The notes under the pieces were generated by a model. It was not told where the DNA came from. It saw nothing but the letters and a program-made list of their open reading frames with translations, and ran no database searches. A stretch of DNA of 58,461 nt from Roseibacillus ishigakijimensis (GTDB lineage Bacteria > Verrucomicrobiota > Verrucomicrobiia > Verrucomicrobiales > Akkermansiaceae), in the NCBI RefSeq assembly GCF_016595415.1, contig NZ_JAENIO010000025.1, positions 1 through 58,461 of the forward strand, written 5' to 3'. Each line of letters starts with the position of its first letter. Position 1 is the stretch's first letter. The translations under genes and the position numbers were made by a program. Positions 32,464 to 44,600 of the stretch are shown here, one piece after another.

Positions 32464-34005
32464 ATGAGCAGCATTCTCCAAGAACTCGAATCGCAAATCT
32501 CGCAAGTCTCGGCTGGCGTGGAAAAATCCAATGTCGGCATCGTGCGCGAAGCTGGTGACGGGGTGGCCAAAGTGGAAGGTCTCAGCGATGTCATGCTGAA
32601 CGAAACCATTGAATTCCCTGGTGGCGTGAAAGGTCTCGCTATGAACCTTGAGGAAGGGGAAGTCGGGGTCGTTCTCCTTGGTGACTACACCAAGGTGACG
32701 GAGGGAATGGAGTGTAAGACCACCGGCAAACTGTTGTCCGTTCCGGTTGGCGAGGCTTGCCTTGGCCGCGTGGTGGACGCCCTCGGTGCTCCCGTCGATG
32801 GCAAAGGGGCGATTGACGCCGCTGCCGAATACCCTCTTGAGAAGATTGCTCCCGGCATCATTAAGCGGAAGTCCGTTTCCGTTCCCGTGCAGACCGGTAT
32901 CATGTCTATCGATGCCATGATTCCCATCGGTCGCGGTCAGCGTGAGCTCATCATTGGTGACCGTTCCACTGGTAAGACCACAATCGCAGTCGACACCATC
33001 ATTTCCCAGGCCCAGCAGAACAAAGCCGCCGAGCGTGGCGAGCTGAAGGACTTCAAGCCTCTCTACTGTATCTATGTCGCGGTGGGCCAAAAGCTCTCCA
33101 ACGTTTCCCGCACGGTCAAGACTCTCGAGGACGCGGGCGCAATGGAATACACCACCGTGGTTTCCGCTTCCGCTTCCGATCCGGCTGCCATGCAGTTCCT
33201 CGCTCCTTACGCGGGTTGCGCCATTGCCGAATACTTGATGGACCAAGGTAAAGACGTGCTCATCGTCTTTGATGACCTTTCCAAGCACGCGGTGGCTTAC
33301 CGTCAGGTTTCCCTGATTCTGCGTCGCCCCTCCGGTCGTGAGGCTTACCCTGGTGACGTTTTCTACCTCCACTCCCGCCTCCTCGAGCGCTCCGCCCGTC
33401 TTTCGGAAAATGCTGGTGGCGGTTCCTTGACCGCCCTGCCCATCATTGAGACCCAGGCTGGTGACGTGTCTGCTTACATTCCGACCAACGTGATTTCCAT
33501 CACCGACGGTCAGATTTTCCTCGAAACTGACCTCTTCTATCAGGGTATCCGTCCCGCGATTTCCGTGGGTCTCTCGGTCTCCCGGGTGGGTTCGGCCGCG
33601 CAGACCAAGACCATTAAGTCGGTGGCGGGAACAACCAAGCTCGACTTGGCCCAGTTCCGCGAATTGCAGGCCTTCGCTCAGTTCGGCTCCGACCTTGATG
33701 CTGGCACCAAGGCCAAGCTCGACCGTGGTCAGCGCATTGTGGAACTCTTCAAGCAGAACCAATACTCGCCCCTGTCCTTGGAAGAGGAGTGCATCTACCT
33801 CTTCGCGATGCAGAACGGCTACTTCGATGATGTCGACGTGGAGCGCGTGAAGGAGTGCCAGGAAGCCATGGGCGAATTCTTCAAGACTCGGAAGGCTGAC
33901 TTGATGGCGGAAATCCGTAACGACAAGCCCGACCTCAAGAAGAACAAGGAGTTCAAAGAAAAAGTCGACCAGGCGCTCACCGACTTCAAGAGCTCCTGGA
34001 AGTAA
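32464..34005 (+). CDS. atpA: ATP synthase F1 subunit alpha
   Basis: Non-catalytic nucleotide-binding head subunit. The Walker A loop is [14 protein letters not shown] and the conserved Arg finger region is [41 protein letters not shown] is a family hallmark. Length 513 residues matches bacterial norms. Preceded by CAATAAATCAATCCG, without a Shine-Dalgarno. Gap to atpG is 92 bases, larger than the other intergenic gaps of the operon. Confidence 0.98.
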   Translation: MSSILQELESQISQVSAGVEKSNVGIVREAGDGVAKVEGLSDVMLNETIEFPGGVKGLAMNLEEGEVGVVLLGDYTKVTEGMECKTTGKLLSVPVGEACLGRVVDALGAPVDGKGAIDAAAEYPLEKIAPGIIKRKSVSVPVQTGIMSIDAMIPIGRGQRELIIGDRSTGKTTIAVDTIISQAQQNKAAERGELKDFKPLYCIYVAVGQKLSNVSRTVKTLEDAGAMEYTTVVSASASDPAAMQFLAPYAGCAIAEYLMDQGKDVLIVFDDLSKHAVAYRQVSLILRRPSGREAYPGDVFYLHSRLLERSARLSENAGGGSLTALPIIETQAGDVSAYIPTNVISITDGQIFLETDLFYQGIRPAISVGLSVSRVGSAAQTKTIKSVAGTTKLDLAQFRELQAFAQFGSDLDAGTKAKLDRGQRIVELFKQNQYSPLSLEEECIYLFAMQNGYFDDVDVERVKECQEAMGEFFKTRKADLMAEIRNDKPDLKKNKEFKEKVDQALTDFKSSWK

Positions 34006-34097
34006 TGAAGTTTGCGAGTTTGTCAGTGTTCAGTTTGTTAGCTTTAAGAAACTGAATCGGACTGAAAAACTGAAAACTAAAACACTAGAAAACTTAA

Positions 34098-34997
34098 ATG
34101 GCCAACCTTCGTGATATTCGCCGACGCATCAAGTCGGTTAAGAACACCGCTCAAATCACCCGCGCCATGCAGCTGGTGGCAGCGGCCAAGATGAAGAAAG
34201 CTCAGGACCAGGCACTCGCCGGTCGTGACTACGCCGATTTGCTCAATCAAGTTCTGGTGAACTTGAAGGAGAACGTCGACGAGGAAGCGCATCCTCTCTT
34301 GGAACAACGCGAAGGGACCAAGGAGCTGGTGTTGGTGATTTCCACTGACAAGGGGCTTTGCGGCCCGCTCAATACCAACTTGTTGAAGAAGGTTCGGGCC
34401 AGCGTGAACGAAGGCGCGGAGTTCATCACCGTTGGCCGCAAGCTCAAGGAACAACTTTCCAAGAGTGGCGCGAGCATCGTGGCGGACTTCGAAGTTCCCG
34501 ACCCGGTGCCCTTTGTGGACGCCCGGCCCATCGCCACTTTCCTGACGCAAAAGTTCCTGAGTGGGGAATACGACAAAATCACGGTCGCCTTCACCAACTT
34601 TGTCTCGACCCTGACCCAGGAGCCAACTGTCACTCAGCTTCTGCCCATCGATGCGGATACCGTCGGGGAAAAGCAGGATTACGAAGGTGTGGGCAAGGAA
34701 GGTGATGTCAAGGAGACCGATCACGCGGCGGCTTTGGGGAAAGATTACCTCTTCGAGCCCAGCTCGGAGGGAGTGCTCGATGCCCTGCTTCCTCTCTTCG
34801 TCAACTTCCAGGTTTACCAAATGATTGTCGAATCCCGCGCTTCCGAGCACTCCGCCCGGATGGTCGCGATGAAAGGGGCTACCGACAATGCCAAGAAGAT
34901 GACCAAAGAGCTCACCTTGCAGTATAACAAGGCGCGTCAGGCGGCCATTACCGCCGAGCTTCTCGAAATCACGACCGCCATGAAGGCAATGGAATAA
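34098..34997 (+). CDS. atpG: ATP synthase F1 subunit gamma
   Basis: The central rotating shaft. The N-terminal helix (ANLRDIRRRIKSVKNTAQITRAMQLVAAAKMKKA) and the C-terminal helix (RASEHSARMVAMKGATDNAKKM and LQYNKARQAAITAELLEI) form the antiparallel coiled coil. The Rossmann-like middle has LVLVISTDKGLCGPLNTNL. Length 299 residues. The leader AACACTAGAAAACTTAA has no Shine-Dalgarno. Confidence 0.97.
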   Translation: MANLRDIRRRIKSVKNTAQITRAMQLVAAAKMKKAQDQALAGRDYADLLNQVLVNLKENVDEEAHPLLEQREGTKELVLVISTDKGLCGPLNTNLLKKVRASVNEGAEFITVGRKLKEQLSKSGASIVADFEVPDPVPFVDARPIATFLTQKFLSGEYDKITVAFTNFVSTLTQEPTVTQLLPIDADTVGEKQDYEGVGKEGDVKETDHAAALGKDYLFEPSSEGVLDALLPLFVNFQVYQMIVESRASEHSARMVAMKGATDNAKKMTKELTLQYNKARQAAITAELLEITTAMKAME

Positions 34998-35034
34998 GCA
35001 GCTCCCTTTTCTTCATCTTTCACCTCTTTTTTAA

Positions 35035-36531
<1,497 letters not shown>

Positions 36532-36569
36532 GCGAACTCTCTCTTCATCAACTCACTTTATAGCTCAAC

Positions 36570-36989
36570 ATGGCCCTGCACCTCGAAATCGTCACCCCCG
36601 AGCGGAAAGTCTTTTCCGACACCGTGGACAATGTCTATCTGCCTGGCACGGATGGGGAAATGGGGATTCTGGAATCTCACGCTGCTCTCGTTTCCGCTTT
36701 GGACGCTGGTGAATTGCGTTACGCCAAGGGGGGCGAAGTGGTCGAGCTGGCCATTGGCCATGGTTTTGCAGAAGTGACCCAGGAGAAGGTCACCGTGCTG
36801 ACCGATGTGGCCTTCGCCGAGGACCAGATCGATGAAGACAAGGTGGCCGAAGCTCTTGAACGGGCTCAGAAGACTCTGGAGGAAATCGATCCCAAGGAGG
36901 CGGAAGAGCACGCGGCCCAGCAGAAGGTCATTGCTTCGGCGATGGCTCAGCTCGCGCTCAAGAGAAAGCGTCGGAACTCATCCAACTGA
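36570..36989 (+). CDS. atpC: ATP synthase F1 subunit epsilon
   Basis: Regulatory subunit of the rotor. The N-terminal beta-sandwich is complete (LHLEIVTPERKVFSDTVDNVYLPGTDGEMGIL, then GELRYAKGGEVVELAIGHGFAEVTQEKVTVL). The C-terminal two-helix arm is charged (EDQIDEDKVAEALERAQKTLEEIDPKEAEEHAAQ), consistent with an inhibitory hook. Length 139 residues. Last gene of the operon. Confidence 0.95.
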   Translation: MALHLEIVTPERKVFSDTVDNVYLPGTDGEMGILESHAALVSALDAGELRYAKGGEVVELAIGHGFAEVTQEKVTVLTDVAFAEDQIDEDKVAEALERAQKTLEEIDPKEAEEHAAQQKVIASAMAQLALKRKRRNSSN

Positions 36990-37024
36990 TTCCGACTTTT
37001 CACCTCATTCCTTTTGACAAAGAA

Positions 37025-37052
37025 AGAGCACCTTGGAGGTGCTCTTTTTTTA
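37025..37052 (+). terminator. Rho-independent terminator of the atp operon
   Basis: AGAGCACCT (37025-37033) pairs perfectly with AGGTGCTCT (37037-37045) around a TGG loop, followed by seven T residues. It sits 36 bases after the atpC stop. Confidence 0.93.
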
Positions 37053-37075
37053 TGCGGAAGCTTCTTGGCCGGAAC

Positions 37076-37103
37076 AAAAAAGGAGGCCGACGGGCCTCCT
37101 TTT
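37076..37103 (-). terminator. Rho-independent terminator of the dapA transcript
   Basis: On the minus strand GGAGGCC, loop CGTC and GGCCTCC are flanked by A and T runs (11-bp stem in all) and end in at least four T residues. It lies 34 bases beyond the dapA stop and faces the atp operon terminator, so the two units are separated by opposing hairpins. Confidence 0.88.
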
Positions 37104-37137
37104 GCGGTGGATGGGGTCTGAAGGGACCAGCCCGCGC

Positions 37138-38016
37138 TTAGAAAAGCTCGAAGTCGGCGAGGACCTTCTTGAGGGTCTCGGTTTTCTTCCCGTTGAGGCC
37201 GACGAGGGGCAGGCGGAGCTCGTCCGCGCAATGACCCATCAGGATGGCGGCGCTTTTCACCGGCACGGGGTTGGTGTCGAGGGTCATGAGGGTGTTGAAG
37301 AGCGGGTAGTATTTCTTCTGGAGGGAGAGGGCTTGCGCGTAGTCACCTTCGCGGCAGGCGTTGACGAGGCGCACCATCACTTCGGGGATGATGTTGGCGG
37401 CCACCGAGACGAGGCCTACGGCCCCACAGGACATGAAGGGTAGAGTCAGGGGATCGTCACCCGAGAGAAGCTCGAAGCCAGCGGGCACGGCCTGCACAAG
37501 CTGATTGATACGATCCACGGAGCCTCCTGCTTCCTTGAGGGAAATAATGTTCTCGCAATCGGCTGCCAAGCGGGCGGCGGTTTGCGGGGCGATGGCCACC
37601 GACGAGCGACCCGGCACGGAGTAGAGCATGATGGGCAGCTTGGTGGCATCCGCTACCGCCTTGTAATGCTGATAGAGGCCTTCCTGGGAGGGCTTGTTGT
37701 AGTAGGGGCAGACTTGGAGAGAGCCGTCGGCACCCATTTCTTCGGCGGCTTGGGTCAGGTGAATCGCCTCGGCGGTGGCATTGGCTCCGGTGCCAGCGAC
37801 CACCTTCATGCGGCCGGCGGTGTGCTCGATGGCGACTCGGATGATCTCCAGGTGCTCCTCGGTGGTGACGGTGGGGGATTCCCCGGTGGTGCCTACGGGG
37901 ACAATCCCGGTGATGCCTGCGGTAGCCTGACGATCGATGAGGGCGCGGAAGGCGTCGTAGTCAACGGTGCCATCGCGAAAGGGGGTGATCAGAGCGGTGT
38001 AGGTGCCTTCGAACAT
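37138..38016 (-). CDS. dapA: 4-hydroxy-tetrahydrodipicolinate synthase
   Basis: Class I aldolase that condenses pyruvate with aspartate semialdehyde, the first committed step to diaminopimelate and lysine. The Schiff-base Lys lies in IISLKEAGG, the tyrosine motif in VCPYYNKPSQEGLYQH, and VPVGTTGESPTV and LLSGDD are family-typical. I set the start at the ATG at 38016 (MFEGTYTALITPF); an alternative ATG lies six codons upstream at 38034. Length 292 residues is normal. A cupin gene is only 47 bases upstream on the same strand and a DUF937-like gene overlaps it, so all three may form one unit. Confidence 0.96.
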   Translation of the reverse strand: MFEGTYTALITPFRDGTVDYDAFRALIDRQATAGITGIVPVGTTGESPTVTTEEHLEIIRVAIEHTAGRMKVVAGTGANATAEAIHLTQAAEEMGADGSLQVCPYYNKPSQEGLYQHYKAVADATKLPIMLYSVPGRSSVAIAPQTAARLAADCENIISLKEAGGSVDRINQLVQAVPAGFELLSGDDPLTLPFMSCGAVGLVSVAANIIPEVMVRLVNACREGDYAQALSLQKKYYPLFNTLMTLDTNPVPVKSAAILMGHCADELRLPLVGLNGKKTETLKKVLADFELF

Positions 38017-38062
38017 GCGCCGCTTGTCTCTCATTTTTTCGCCCGGGGCAAGCGTGGTATTT

Positions 38063-38398
38063 CTAATCCTGCAAGATGCCGAAGTAGGTCAATTCCAGGT
38101 CTTCGTCCTTTTCGTTGCGCAGCTCGTGGTGCTCTCCCGGGGCCAGGGTGATGGTCGAACCAGTGGCAAGCTCGTGGCGCTGGCCATCGACCTCGACGGT
38201 GAGAGTGCCTCGGGTGACGAGAAAGACTTCCCACATGTCGGGATGGGAATGACCGGGGGCCACTTCTCCGGGGGGAAAGACCGACCGCGCGAACTGGGTG
38301 ACGCGGGGGACCTCTCCCTGGCCGAGGTAGACCTGCTTGCGGAGGGCTTCATTGTGGGAGACCCCGGCCCACGGAAGGTCAGGCGAGGTAATGATCAT
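38063..38398 (-). CDS. Small cupin-domain protein
   Basis: A 111-residue single-domain cupin of the Cupin_2 type. Both beta-barrel motifs are visible: PGEVAPGHSHPDMWEVFLVTRGTLTVEVDG, with the metal-binding HxH...E, and later PGEHHELRN with a conserved His. The enzyme or binding role cannot be named from such a small domain. The start overlaps the 3' end of the DUF937-like gene by 20 bases, so it is probably co-transcribed with it and dapA. Confidence 0.85.
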   Translation of the reverse strand: MIITSPDLPWAGVSHNEALRKQVYLGQGEVPRVTQFARSVFPPGEVAPGHSHPDMWEVFLVTRGTLTVEVDGQRHELATGSTITLAPGEHHELRNEKDEDLELTYFGILQD

Positions 38399-39119
38399 GG
38401 CTCCAGTCGGTGATCATGACCCAGTCTTCTTCGAGCGGAAGGGCGGTGGTTTGCACGGGTTCTGCAGACTGGGGGAGGGGAATGATGCCGCTGTTGACGA
38501 GCCAGAAGAGAAGGGCGGCCACGAGAGCGAGGATGAGGAGGAGGGCGATGGCCCGGCGCTTGGGGAAGGGGCGGCGCTCCCGTTTTTTGTTGGGATCGGG
38601 GAGATAGGATTTCTCCGCAGCAGGTTCTTTGGGGGGCTCCTGGCGGGCGGAGGGGGCGGCGACGAGGTCGTCCTCAGCGAGGAGGGCAGGGACTTCCGAG
38701 GCTTGCTGGGTTTGTTTCGCAAGAATGGCGAGGGCAAAGGGAGCCAAGGTGCCCAGCGCACTGGCGACCTTGCCTTCACCGGCTCCGGTGGATTGGGCCA
38801 GCGGGGCAATGTAGTCGGTGAGTTGGGGGCCCAGCAGCTTTGCTAATCCGCTCTTTCCCGAGCGCTTGAGCTCTTCTCCGTATTGCTCCAGAGTCTCGCC
38901 GGGGCCGTCGAGGATATCGGTGTCCGTTTGGGCAAGGAAGTCCTGCAAGATAGCCGCTTTCTCGGGGTTTTCGGCCGCCTCCTTGAAAATGGCAAAGAGG
39001 GTGGAAAGAGACTCTGCGATTAGAGGAGCGGAAATCGAGTCGGCCACGCCAATCTTCTCGGGAAAGGCGGGCAAGGTCTCGGCGTTGATTTGCGTGCGGG
39101 CAGTGGCGAGAAGGCTCAT
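38379..39119 (-). CDS. DUF937-like protein with C-terminal membrane segment
   Basis: A 246-residue protein. The middle (about residues 95-140) resembles the DUF937/YidB-type helical domain: [44 protein letters not shown] Pro/Glu/Lys-rich linker leads to one membrane span near residue 195 ([21 protein letters not shown]), with a short outside tail. The N-terminal 90 residues are helical and unassigned. Role unknown; some related domains are linked to extracellular matrix control, but I cannot infer that here. Confidence 0.65.
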   Translation of the reverse strand: MSLLATARTQINAETLPAFPEKIGVADSISAPLIAESLSTLFAIFKEAAENPEKAAILQDFLAQTDTDILDGPGETLEQYGEELKRSGKSGLAKLLGPQLTDYIAPLAQSTGAGEGKVASALGTLAPFALAILAKQTQQASEVPALLAEDDLVAAPSARQEPPKEPAAEKSYLPDPNKKRERRPFPKRRAIALLLILALVAALLFWLVNSGIIPLPQSAEPVQTTALPLEEDWVMITDWSHDHYLA

Positions 39120-39191
39120 GGATTTGGGAAGGGTTTTCTTAGGGCCCGGCGGGACGTTCGTCGAACGATTTTCCGGTCTGGAAAGGGAAAA

Positions 39192-39578
39192 ATGGCCACT
39201 TTAGCCGTGGGCAGTGAGCGGGAGGGCTCCCCGCCATCAATCATTCCATCCAGCCTCGCCAAGAGCGGGGTCGCCTTCCATACTCCTCTTTCCTTCGTGA
39301 AAATCATTCTCAAAGCTCTGGTCCATGGCTATCGCCTCTTGGTGCGCCCGTTTCTCCACTGGGCCAGTGGCGGGCAGGGCAGTTGCCGCTTCGAGCCCTC
39401 TTGTTCCGCCTATTTTTTGGAAGCGGTGGAGACCCATGGCAGTAGAAAAGGAGCCTGGATGGGGATAAAACGGATTTTGCGCTGTCATCCATGGGGTGCC
39501 TGTGGTTATGACCCCGTCCCGCCGACAGGACACTCCGCCAAAGGAGAGGCACAACCGTCTGACGGCTCAACGGACTGA
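39192..39578 (+). CDS. yidD: Membrane protein insertion efficiency factor YidD
   Basis: Small protein that assists YidC/Sec in inserting membrane proteins. Recognised by [34 protein letters not shown] and [18 protein letters not shown], with the three family cysteines. The start at the ATG at 39192 gives about 128 residues with an N-terminal extension of some 35 residues unlike the usual 70-90 residue YidD, and a GTG at 39297 just before the first helix would restore family length, so the start is uncertain. It lies four bases before yidC and is surely co-transcribed with it. Confidence 0.88.
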   Translation: MATLAVGSEREGSPPSIIPSSLAKSGVAFHTPLSFVKIILKALVHGYRLLVRPFLHWASGGQGSCRFEPSCSAYFLEAVETHGSRKGAWMGIKRILRCHPWGACGYDPVPPTGHSAKGEAQPSDGSTD

Positions 39579-39582
39579 TATT

Positions 39583-41514
39583 ATGGATCGCAAGGGAATC
39601 ATCGGCCTCTTAATCTGCGGAATTCTATTCGCAGCCCATCTCTATTACAGCAGCATCGAGCGAAAGGACTTTCTGGAGAAGCAGGCCGCGAAGCGGGAAC
39701 TGGCCGAACAGCGGAAGAAAGAGGCGGAGGCCAATGTGCCGGTCCCGGAAGGGGAAGCGGGTGAGGCCGCCACTGCGGCGCAGGAGGAAGCGGTCACCCC
39801 GGATGCTCCCGAAGAAGAATTCCGCCTGGAAACCGAGAAGGTGACCTTCGTCTTCACCAACAAAGGGGGTGGCATCAAATACGCTGAGTTCAAGGACCAG
39901 GACGCGGTGGTGGTTTCTTCCGAGCGCAAGAATCTTTCCGAGAAAGACCTCGCCAATCCCGGCAAGGTCCACCTCAACCGCTACGGCGACACGGCGGTGG
40001 GCGCGCTGGTGAAGGGCGGGATCGACGGCCATCTCGGGCTCACCTACCTCAAAACCAAGGAAAGCGAGCGGAGCGTGACCTATGGGGCCACCACTCCCGA
40101 TGGCCTGACCGTGGCCAAGACCTGGACCCTGGTGGAGAGTGACAAAGAGGCCGGGCAGTATCTGGTCGATCTCAAGATTTTGCTCAAAAACAGCAATGAG
40201 ACCGGCAATGTGGTGCTCAAGAGCTACGGTATCCATGCCGGTTCGGCGGGCCCTCTCTACAAGGGCGAAGAGGTGCGGGGCACCGGCTTTTTCGTCTATG
40301 ATGGCGGGCTACGCTTCGAGGGCACCACTTGGTTCGGGAAGGGCTTCTTTCGCGGACCCCGCGCACGCTACGAGAAGTTTGTGGAAGACGTCGAGTATGC
40401 CGGGGTTTCCAACCAGTTTTTTGCCACTCTGGTGGGCAAGAAGAAGCCGACCGATGCCACCATCTGGGCCAAGGCCCCCGAGTTTGATTTGGAACGCAAT
40501 GCCGGTGGCGGCAAGAAACGCTTCGTGAGCATGGCCTGGTCCTTGCCGGATGAAGTTCTCAGCCCCGGCGAAGTGGAAATCATTTCCTACGAAATTTTCA
40601 TGGGGCCCAAGGACAACAAGATTGTTCGCCAGCTGGGCGAGGGCCGCGGCGATGTCATGCATTACGGCATGTTCTCCTTCATCAGCCGTCCGCTCAACTG
40701 GCTGCTGAATTTCTACCACGACTCTCTTTTCTCCAAGATTTCCGACAAGTGGGCTTGGGGTTTTGCCATCATTCTCGTCACCTTCACCATCCGGGTCATC
40801 ATCTGGCCGCTGCACAATGCCTCCACCAAGACCATGAAGCGGATGTCCAAGCTCCAGCCCATGATGGCGGAGCTGAAGGAAAAGTATCCCGATGATCCGC
40901 AGAAGGTGCAGACCGAGACCATGAAGCTCTACAAGGAGTATGAGATCAATCCGGTCGGCGGCTGCTTGCCCATGTTTGCCCAGATTCCCATTTTCTTCGG
41001 CTTCTACTCCATGCTGCGCTCGGCAGTGGAGCTGCGGGGGGCGCAGTTCATGTGGGTGGATGACTTGTCATTGCCTGATACCGTGGCCGAATTGCCCTTC
41101 GGCCTGCCCTTCCTGGGGAATCCGGTGCCCATCAATCTGCTGCCCCTTCTCATGATGGCCACCATGTTCATCCAGATGCAGCTTACCCCCAAGACCGGGG
41201 ACGCCATGCAGCGGCGCATCTTCATGTTGATGCCCTTCATGTTCTTCTTCTTCTGTTACAACTTCGCTTCCGCTCTCGCGTTGTATTGGACGGCGCAGAA
41301 CATTTTCTCCATCGGGCAAACCTGGTGGATGCAGCGTCAGCCCGAGGTGGACCTCAAGAAGCGCAAGCCCGGCCGGAAATCCTTCATGGAAAAGATGGCC
41401 GAAAAGGCGGAGGAAGCGCAGCGGATGCAGAAGGAAGGCAAACGCCCCGGTGCATCCAATGCCCAGCCGACGCAGAAGCCCAAGAAGCCCCGGGGTCCTA
41501 AGACCGGCGGGTGA
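39583..41514 (+). CDS. yidC: Membrane protein insertase YidC (Oxa1 family)
   Basis: Inserts and folds inner-membrane proteins, with or without the Sec translocon. The first span (MDRKGIIGLLICGILFAAHLYY) anchors a large periplasmic domain with beta-sandwich strands such as FETEKVTFVFTNKGGGIKYAEF. The Oxa1 core carries the hydrophilic groove arginine region (FTIRVIIWPLHNASTKTMKRM) and the family motif GGCLPMFAQIPIFFGFYSMLR. The C-terminal tail is Lys/Pro-rich. Start chosen at the ATG at 39583 on the span position; the frame is open 29 codons upstream through yidD. Length 643 residues. Confidence 0.97.
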   Translation: MDRKGIIGLLICGILFAAHLYYSSIERKDFLEKQAAKRELAEQRKKEAEANVPVPEGEAGEAATAAQEEAVTPDAPEEEFRLETEKVTFVFTNKGGGIKYAEFKDQDAVVVSSERKNLSEKDLANPGKVHLNRYGDTAVGALVKGGIDGHLGLTYLKTKESERSVTYGATTPDGLTVAKTWTLVESDKEAGQYLVDLKILLKNSNETGNVVLKSYGIHAGSAGPLYKGEEVRGTGFFVYDGGLRFEGTTWFGKGFFRGPRARYEKFVEDVEYAGVSNQFFATLVGKKKPTDATIWAKAPEFDLERNAGGGKKRFVSMAWSLPDEVLSPGEVEIISYEIFMGPKDNKIVRQLGEGRGDVMHYGMFSFISRPLNWLLNFYHDSLFSKISDKWAWGFAIILVTFTIRVIIWPLHNASTKTMKRMSKLQPMMAELKEKYPDDPQKVQTETMKLYKEYEINPVGGCLPMFAQIPIFFGFYSMLRSAVELRGAQFMWVDDLSLPDTVAELPFGLPFLGNPVPINLLPLLMMATMFIQMQLTPKTGDAMQRRIFMLMPFMFFFFCYNFASALALYWTAQNIFSIGQTWWMQRQPEVDLKKRKPGRKSFMEKMAEKAEEAQRMQKEGKRPGASNAQPTQKPKKPRGPKTGG

Positions 41515-41558
41515 AGGGAGCCGCCGTAGGGGTTGGTGAGGGCGCGCGGAGGTTTTTG

Positions 41559-41660
41559 AACCGCGAAGGCGCGGAGACGCGAAGGGGAGAGGGGTGGTTT
41601 TGGGGCTGGCCCGAAGGGGGTGCACAGTCCAGCCCGGGTGTAATCCCGGGAACCTCGGGA
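41559..41660. repeat. Repeat-like intergenic sequence with hairpins
   Basis: AACCGCGAAGGCGCGGAGACGCGAAG contains imperfect copies of CGCGAAGG. Further on, GGGCTGG (41603-41609) and CCAGCCC (41629-41635) form a 7-bp stem, and ATCCCG/CGGGAT (around 41644-41661) another. Both elements resemble short dispersed repeats I have seen in Planctomycetota and Verrucomicrobiota genomes, but this is memory, not a search. The region separates the convergent yidC and large-protein genes. Confidence 0.5.
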
Positions 41661-41680
41661 TGCCTGAAATGGCGGCGGTG

Positions 41681-44600
41681 TTAATCGGCCAGGGAGACTT
41701 GAATCTGGAAGAAATTGCGAGGCAAGCCGGATTGGGGGACGGAGATCCGGAGGGCGTGCCGGTTGCCACCGAGAGAGGTCACTCCGCCGACATTGACCGG
41801 GCCGCTGAAACCGGTGAGGTCCGTGGAGGAATGAACCTCGAAGGTAAAGGATGAAAGGTAGGCATCGGGGAAGGTGAACTCGATGTCGTAGGCGTTGAAG
41901 GCCTCTTTCCAGACCAGCTCGATGTCGCTGGGCAAAAGGTCGGGGATGAGATCCGGCACTTCGTTGCTGCGGGGATCGACGCCGCTGAGGTGGTATTGCA
42001 GGTAGTTGATGCCGGTGACCGGGTGCTCGTCGTAGGGGCCGTGGGCCCCAAGTTCGCCAAAGAAGAAGAGTTCCCACTCGTCATCAAGGAGGTTGCCATT
42101 GCTGTCGCGATCGGAGGCGGTGGGGACGACCACGAAGTCGATGGAGAGAATTTCCATGGTATCGAAGCCCGCCACGGGATCGACATCGAGATAGCCGGTG
42201 ACGGTGAACTGGGCACCCAGATTGAGGCCGAGGCCTTGTTCCAGGAGAAAGCGGTCGCCGAAGGAGTCGACGAAGAGAGCGAGATTGCCGCCATTGCTCC
42301 GGCGGTAGTGGTAGCGGTGTCCGGGGGTGGTGGAGGGCTCGATCACCACGGTCCAGGTGTCCACGGGCCGTTTGGTGCCGGGCACGTTGCCCAGGAGAGT
42401 GTTCATGGCGGAGCGGGCGTTGCTGCGCAGACTGGAGCCGATGGTGTTGTAGGGATTGGGCCGGGTGCTGTTGCCGACCACATTGCCCTCTTCGTCAAAG
42501 ATGGCCACGCTGGCTCCGGGGTCGGTGATCGCTCCGGTGCGCAAGACCGAGCGCAGGGCATCGAGGGGCAGGGCCATGCTGGGATTGCTGGCCGAAACGG
42601 CCGCGTGACGGGCGTAGATTTGGTTGGCGAGGTTCTTGATGGGAGTGGAGCCGCGCACCCCGGAGTCGAGAAGGGTGAGGAGGTCGCGGAAGTCGCAGCC
42701 TGCCGTGAGGAGAGCACGGATCATGCCCTCGTCGAGGGGAGTTTTGCCGCTGTCGTAGGGGCGGCTGCCAAAGAGGGTGAAGTCGGCGATATCGGCGGGC
42801 ACGCCCAGGGTGGCGGCCTCGGGCAGCCCTTGCAGGGCAGTGAAGAGAGCTTGTTCGGCCAGGATGGCGACCGCGTTGTCGAGAGGATCGAGGCGGGTGA
42901 GGGCGCTGATAGGCTGGTAGTTGGCAGCGGCGGTCTGCATGCCAGCGACCCAACCGGCGGCGTCGGCGGCCCGATTGTCCCCGGAGGCGACGAAGGCATT
43001 GCCCTCGGCGAGCGATGGAAAGACCGGGCGATTGAGCACGCGGTAGGTCTCGCGCCCATTGCGGGGCCGGTTGCTGCCAGTGCCGAGGTCGAAGTAGATT
43101 GGGGTGGAGAGGATGAGCCATTCGCGTTCCGCGAGAGGGCTGGTGACGGGTAGTTTGGCGCCATTTTGCCCGCTCAAGGGGGCTTCCGTGATCGCGCGCA
43201 CGTTGGCGTTGGCGAGGGCCAGGCCGCGCATGTCGTGGGCTTTGAGCAAGACTCCGGGGTAGTCATCCTCGGTGGTCGCGGTGCCGTTGTCATTGAAGGG
43301 CGAGGCTGCTCCGGTGGTTTGGTTGAAGGCTTGGGCGTAGAGGTAGAAGCCCTCGCCCAGATGGGGTGGGGTGCGGGAGCCCGCCGCTACGTTGCTATCG
43401 GGATCGTTGGGGTCGGTGCCGGCGAGGATTTCCTCGAGATCGGATTGGAAGTCCAGATCGCTATCCGCGCCGCCCGCCGGATCGAGCCCGAATTCTTGCT
43501 CCACATAGTCCGGCACGCCATCGCCATCGCTATCCAAGTCGTCTGGAGCGGTGGTGAAGGTGTAGCGGCGGGTGGTGATGGGGCCTTCGCGACCGGAGGC
43601 TTTTTCTTTGGCAAAGAAGGCCCAATCCGAGGGGTAGCCGATGGTGAGGGCGTCCCCGAAGAGCTGCCAGCTGGCGGCGGGCACGTCCTCGCGGTAGTAG
43701 ATTTCCAGAGTGGTTTCGTCGTAAAGCACATCCACCGTGACGGCCTCGCCATAGCTGCCCGACTCGGGGCTGACCCGGAAGGAGGGGGCGAGGAGGGCGG
43801 TGTTGTCGGCCAAGGCGGAGACCGAGGCATTGGGCAGGAATTGGTTGGCCAGCACGTAGTTGGCCCCGGCGGGGGTGGCGGGGGTGATGTTGGTGGGATT
43901 GGTCAAGCCGGCCGAGGGCGAGAGGTAGGTCTCCACCGAGAGGGTGGTGCCGGGAGCGCCCGCGCCATTGGTCCAATCCGGCCGGGGCTGGAGGGCGACG
44001 ATTTGGGCGTCACTATTGACCAAGGGGCGCTTGTCGAACCAGAACAAGGTGGCGAATTCGCCGGAGGGGGGCAACCAATCGGCGAGCGCTCCGCTCTGGA
44101 CGGTGGCGAATTGGGTGCCGCTGTGGTTGAGGTAGGTCCACTCGATGCTTCGTCGCGAATGGGCATCGCCGAGGAGCTGGATGAGACCGCGGCCCGGCAC
44201 GGGGAGGACCCCGGCGTAGGGTCTGCTGGCATTGGTGGTGAAGGTCTGGCGAATGGTGAAGGAGCTGCCATTGACCACTCCCGCGTAGGCGGCCTGGCGC
44301 CCGTCGTGGGAGGTGATGATCACGCCATCGGGGGCATTGGGAATGCCGGCGGGAAGGGCGGCAATGCTGCCCACCGCGAAGGGGAGGGCGGGGGAGGTGG
44401 CCTTGCCATCCAGGAAAGGCCCGAACTTATGGGTAAAAATTTCCACCGTGGGGGACCCGGGCAGATAGGCCAGGGTGCAGGTGCGGCCGTCAGTGCCACG
44501 CACTTCGGTCGTCAGCTTGCTGTCGGGGCGCACGTTGCCGAGAGAATTGGAGGTCAGGTTCGTGGTGCTGAGAGGGATGAATTCGATCAGCTGGGGCGGA

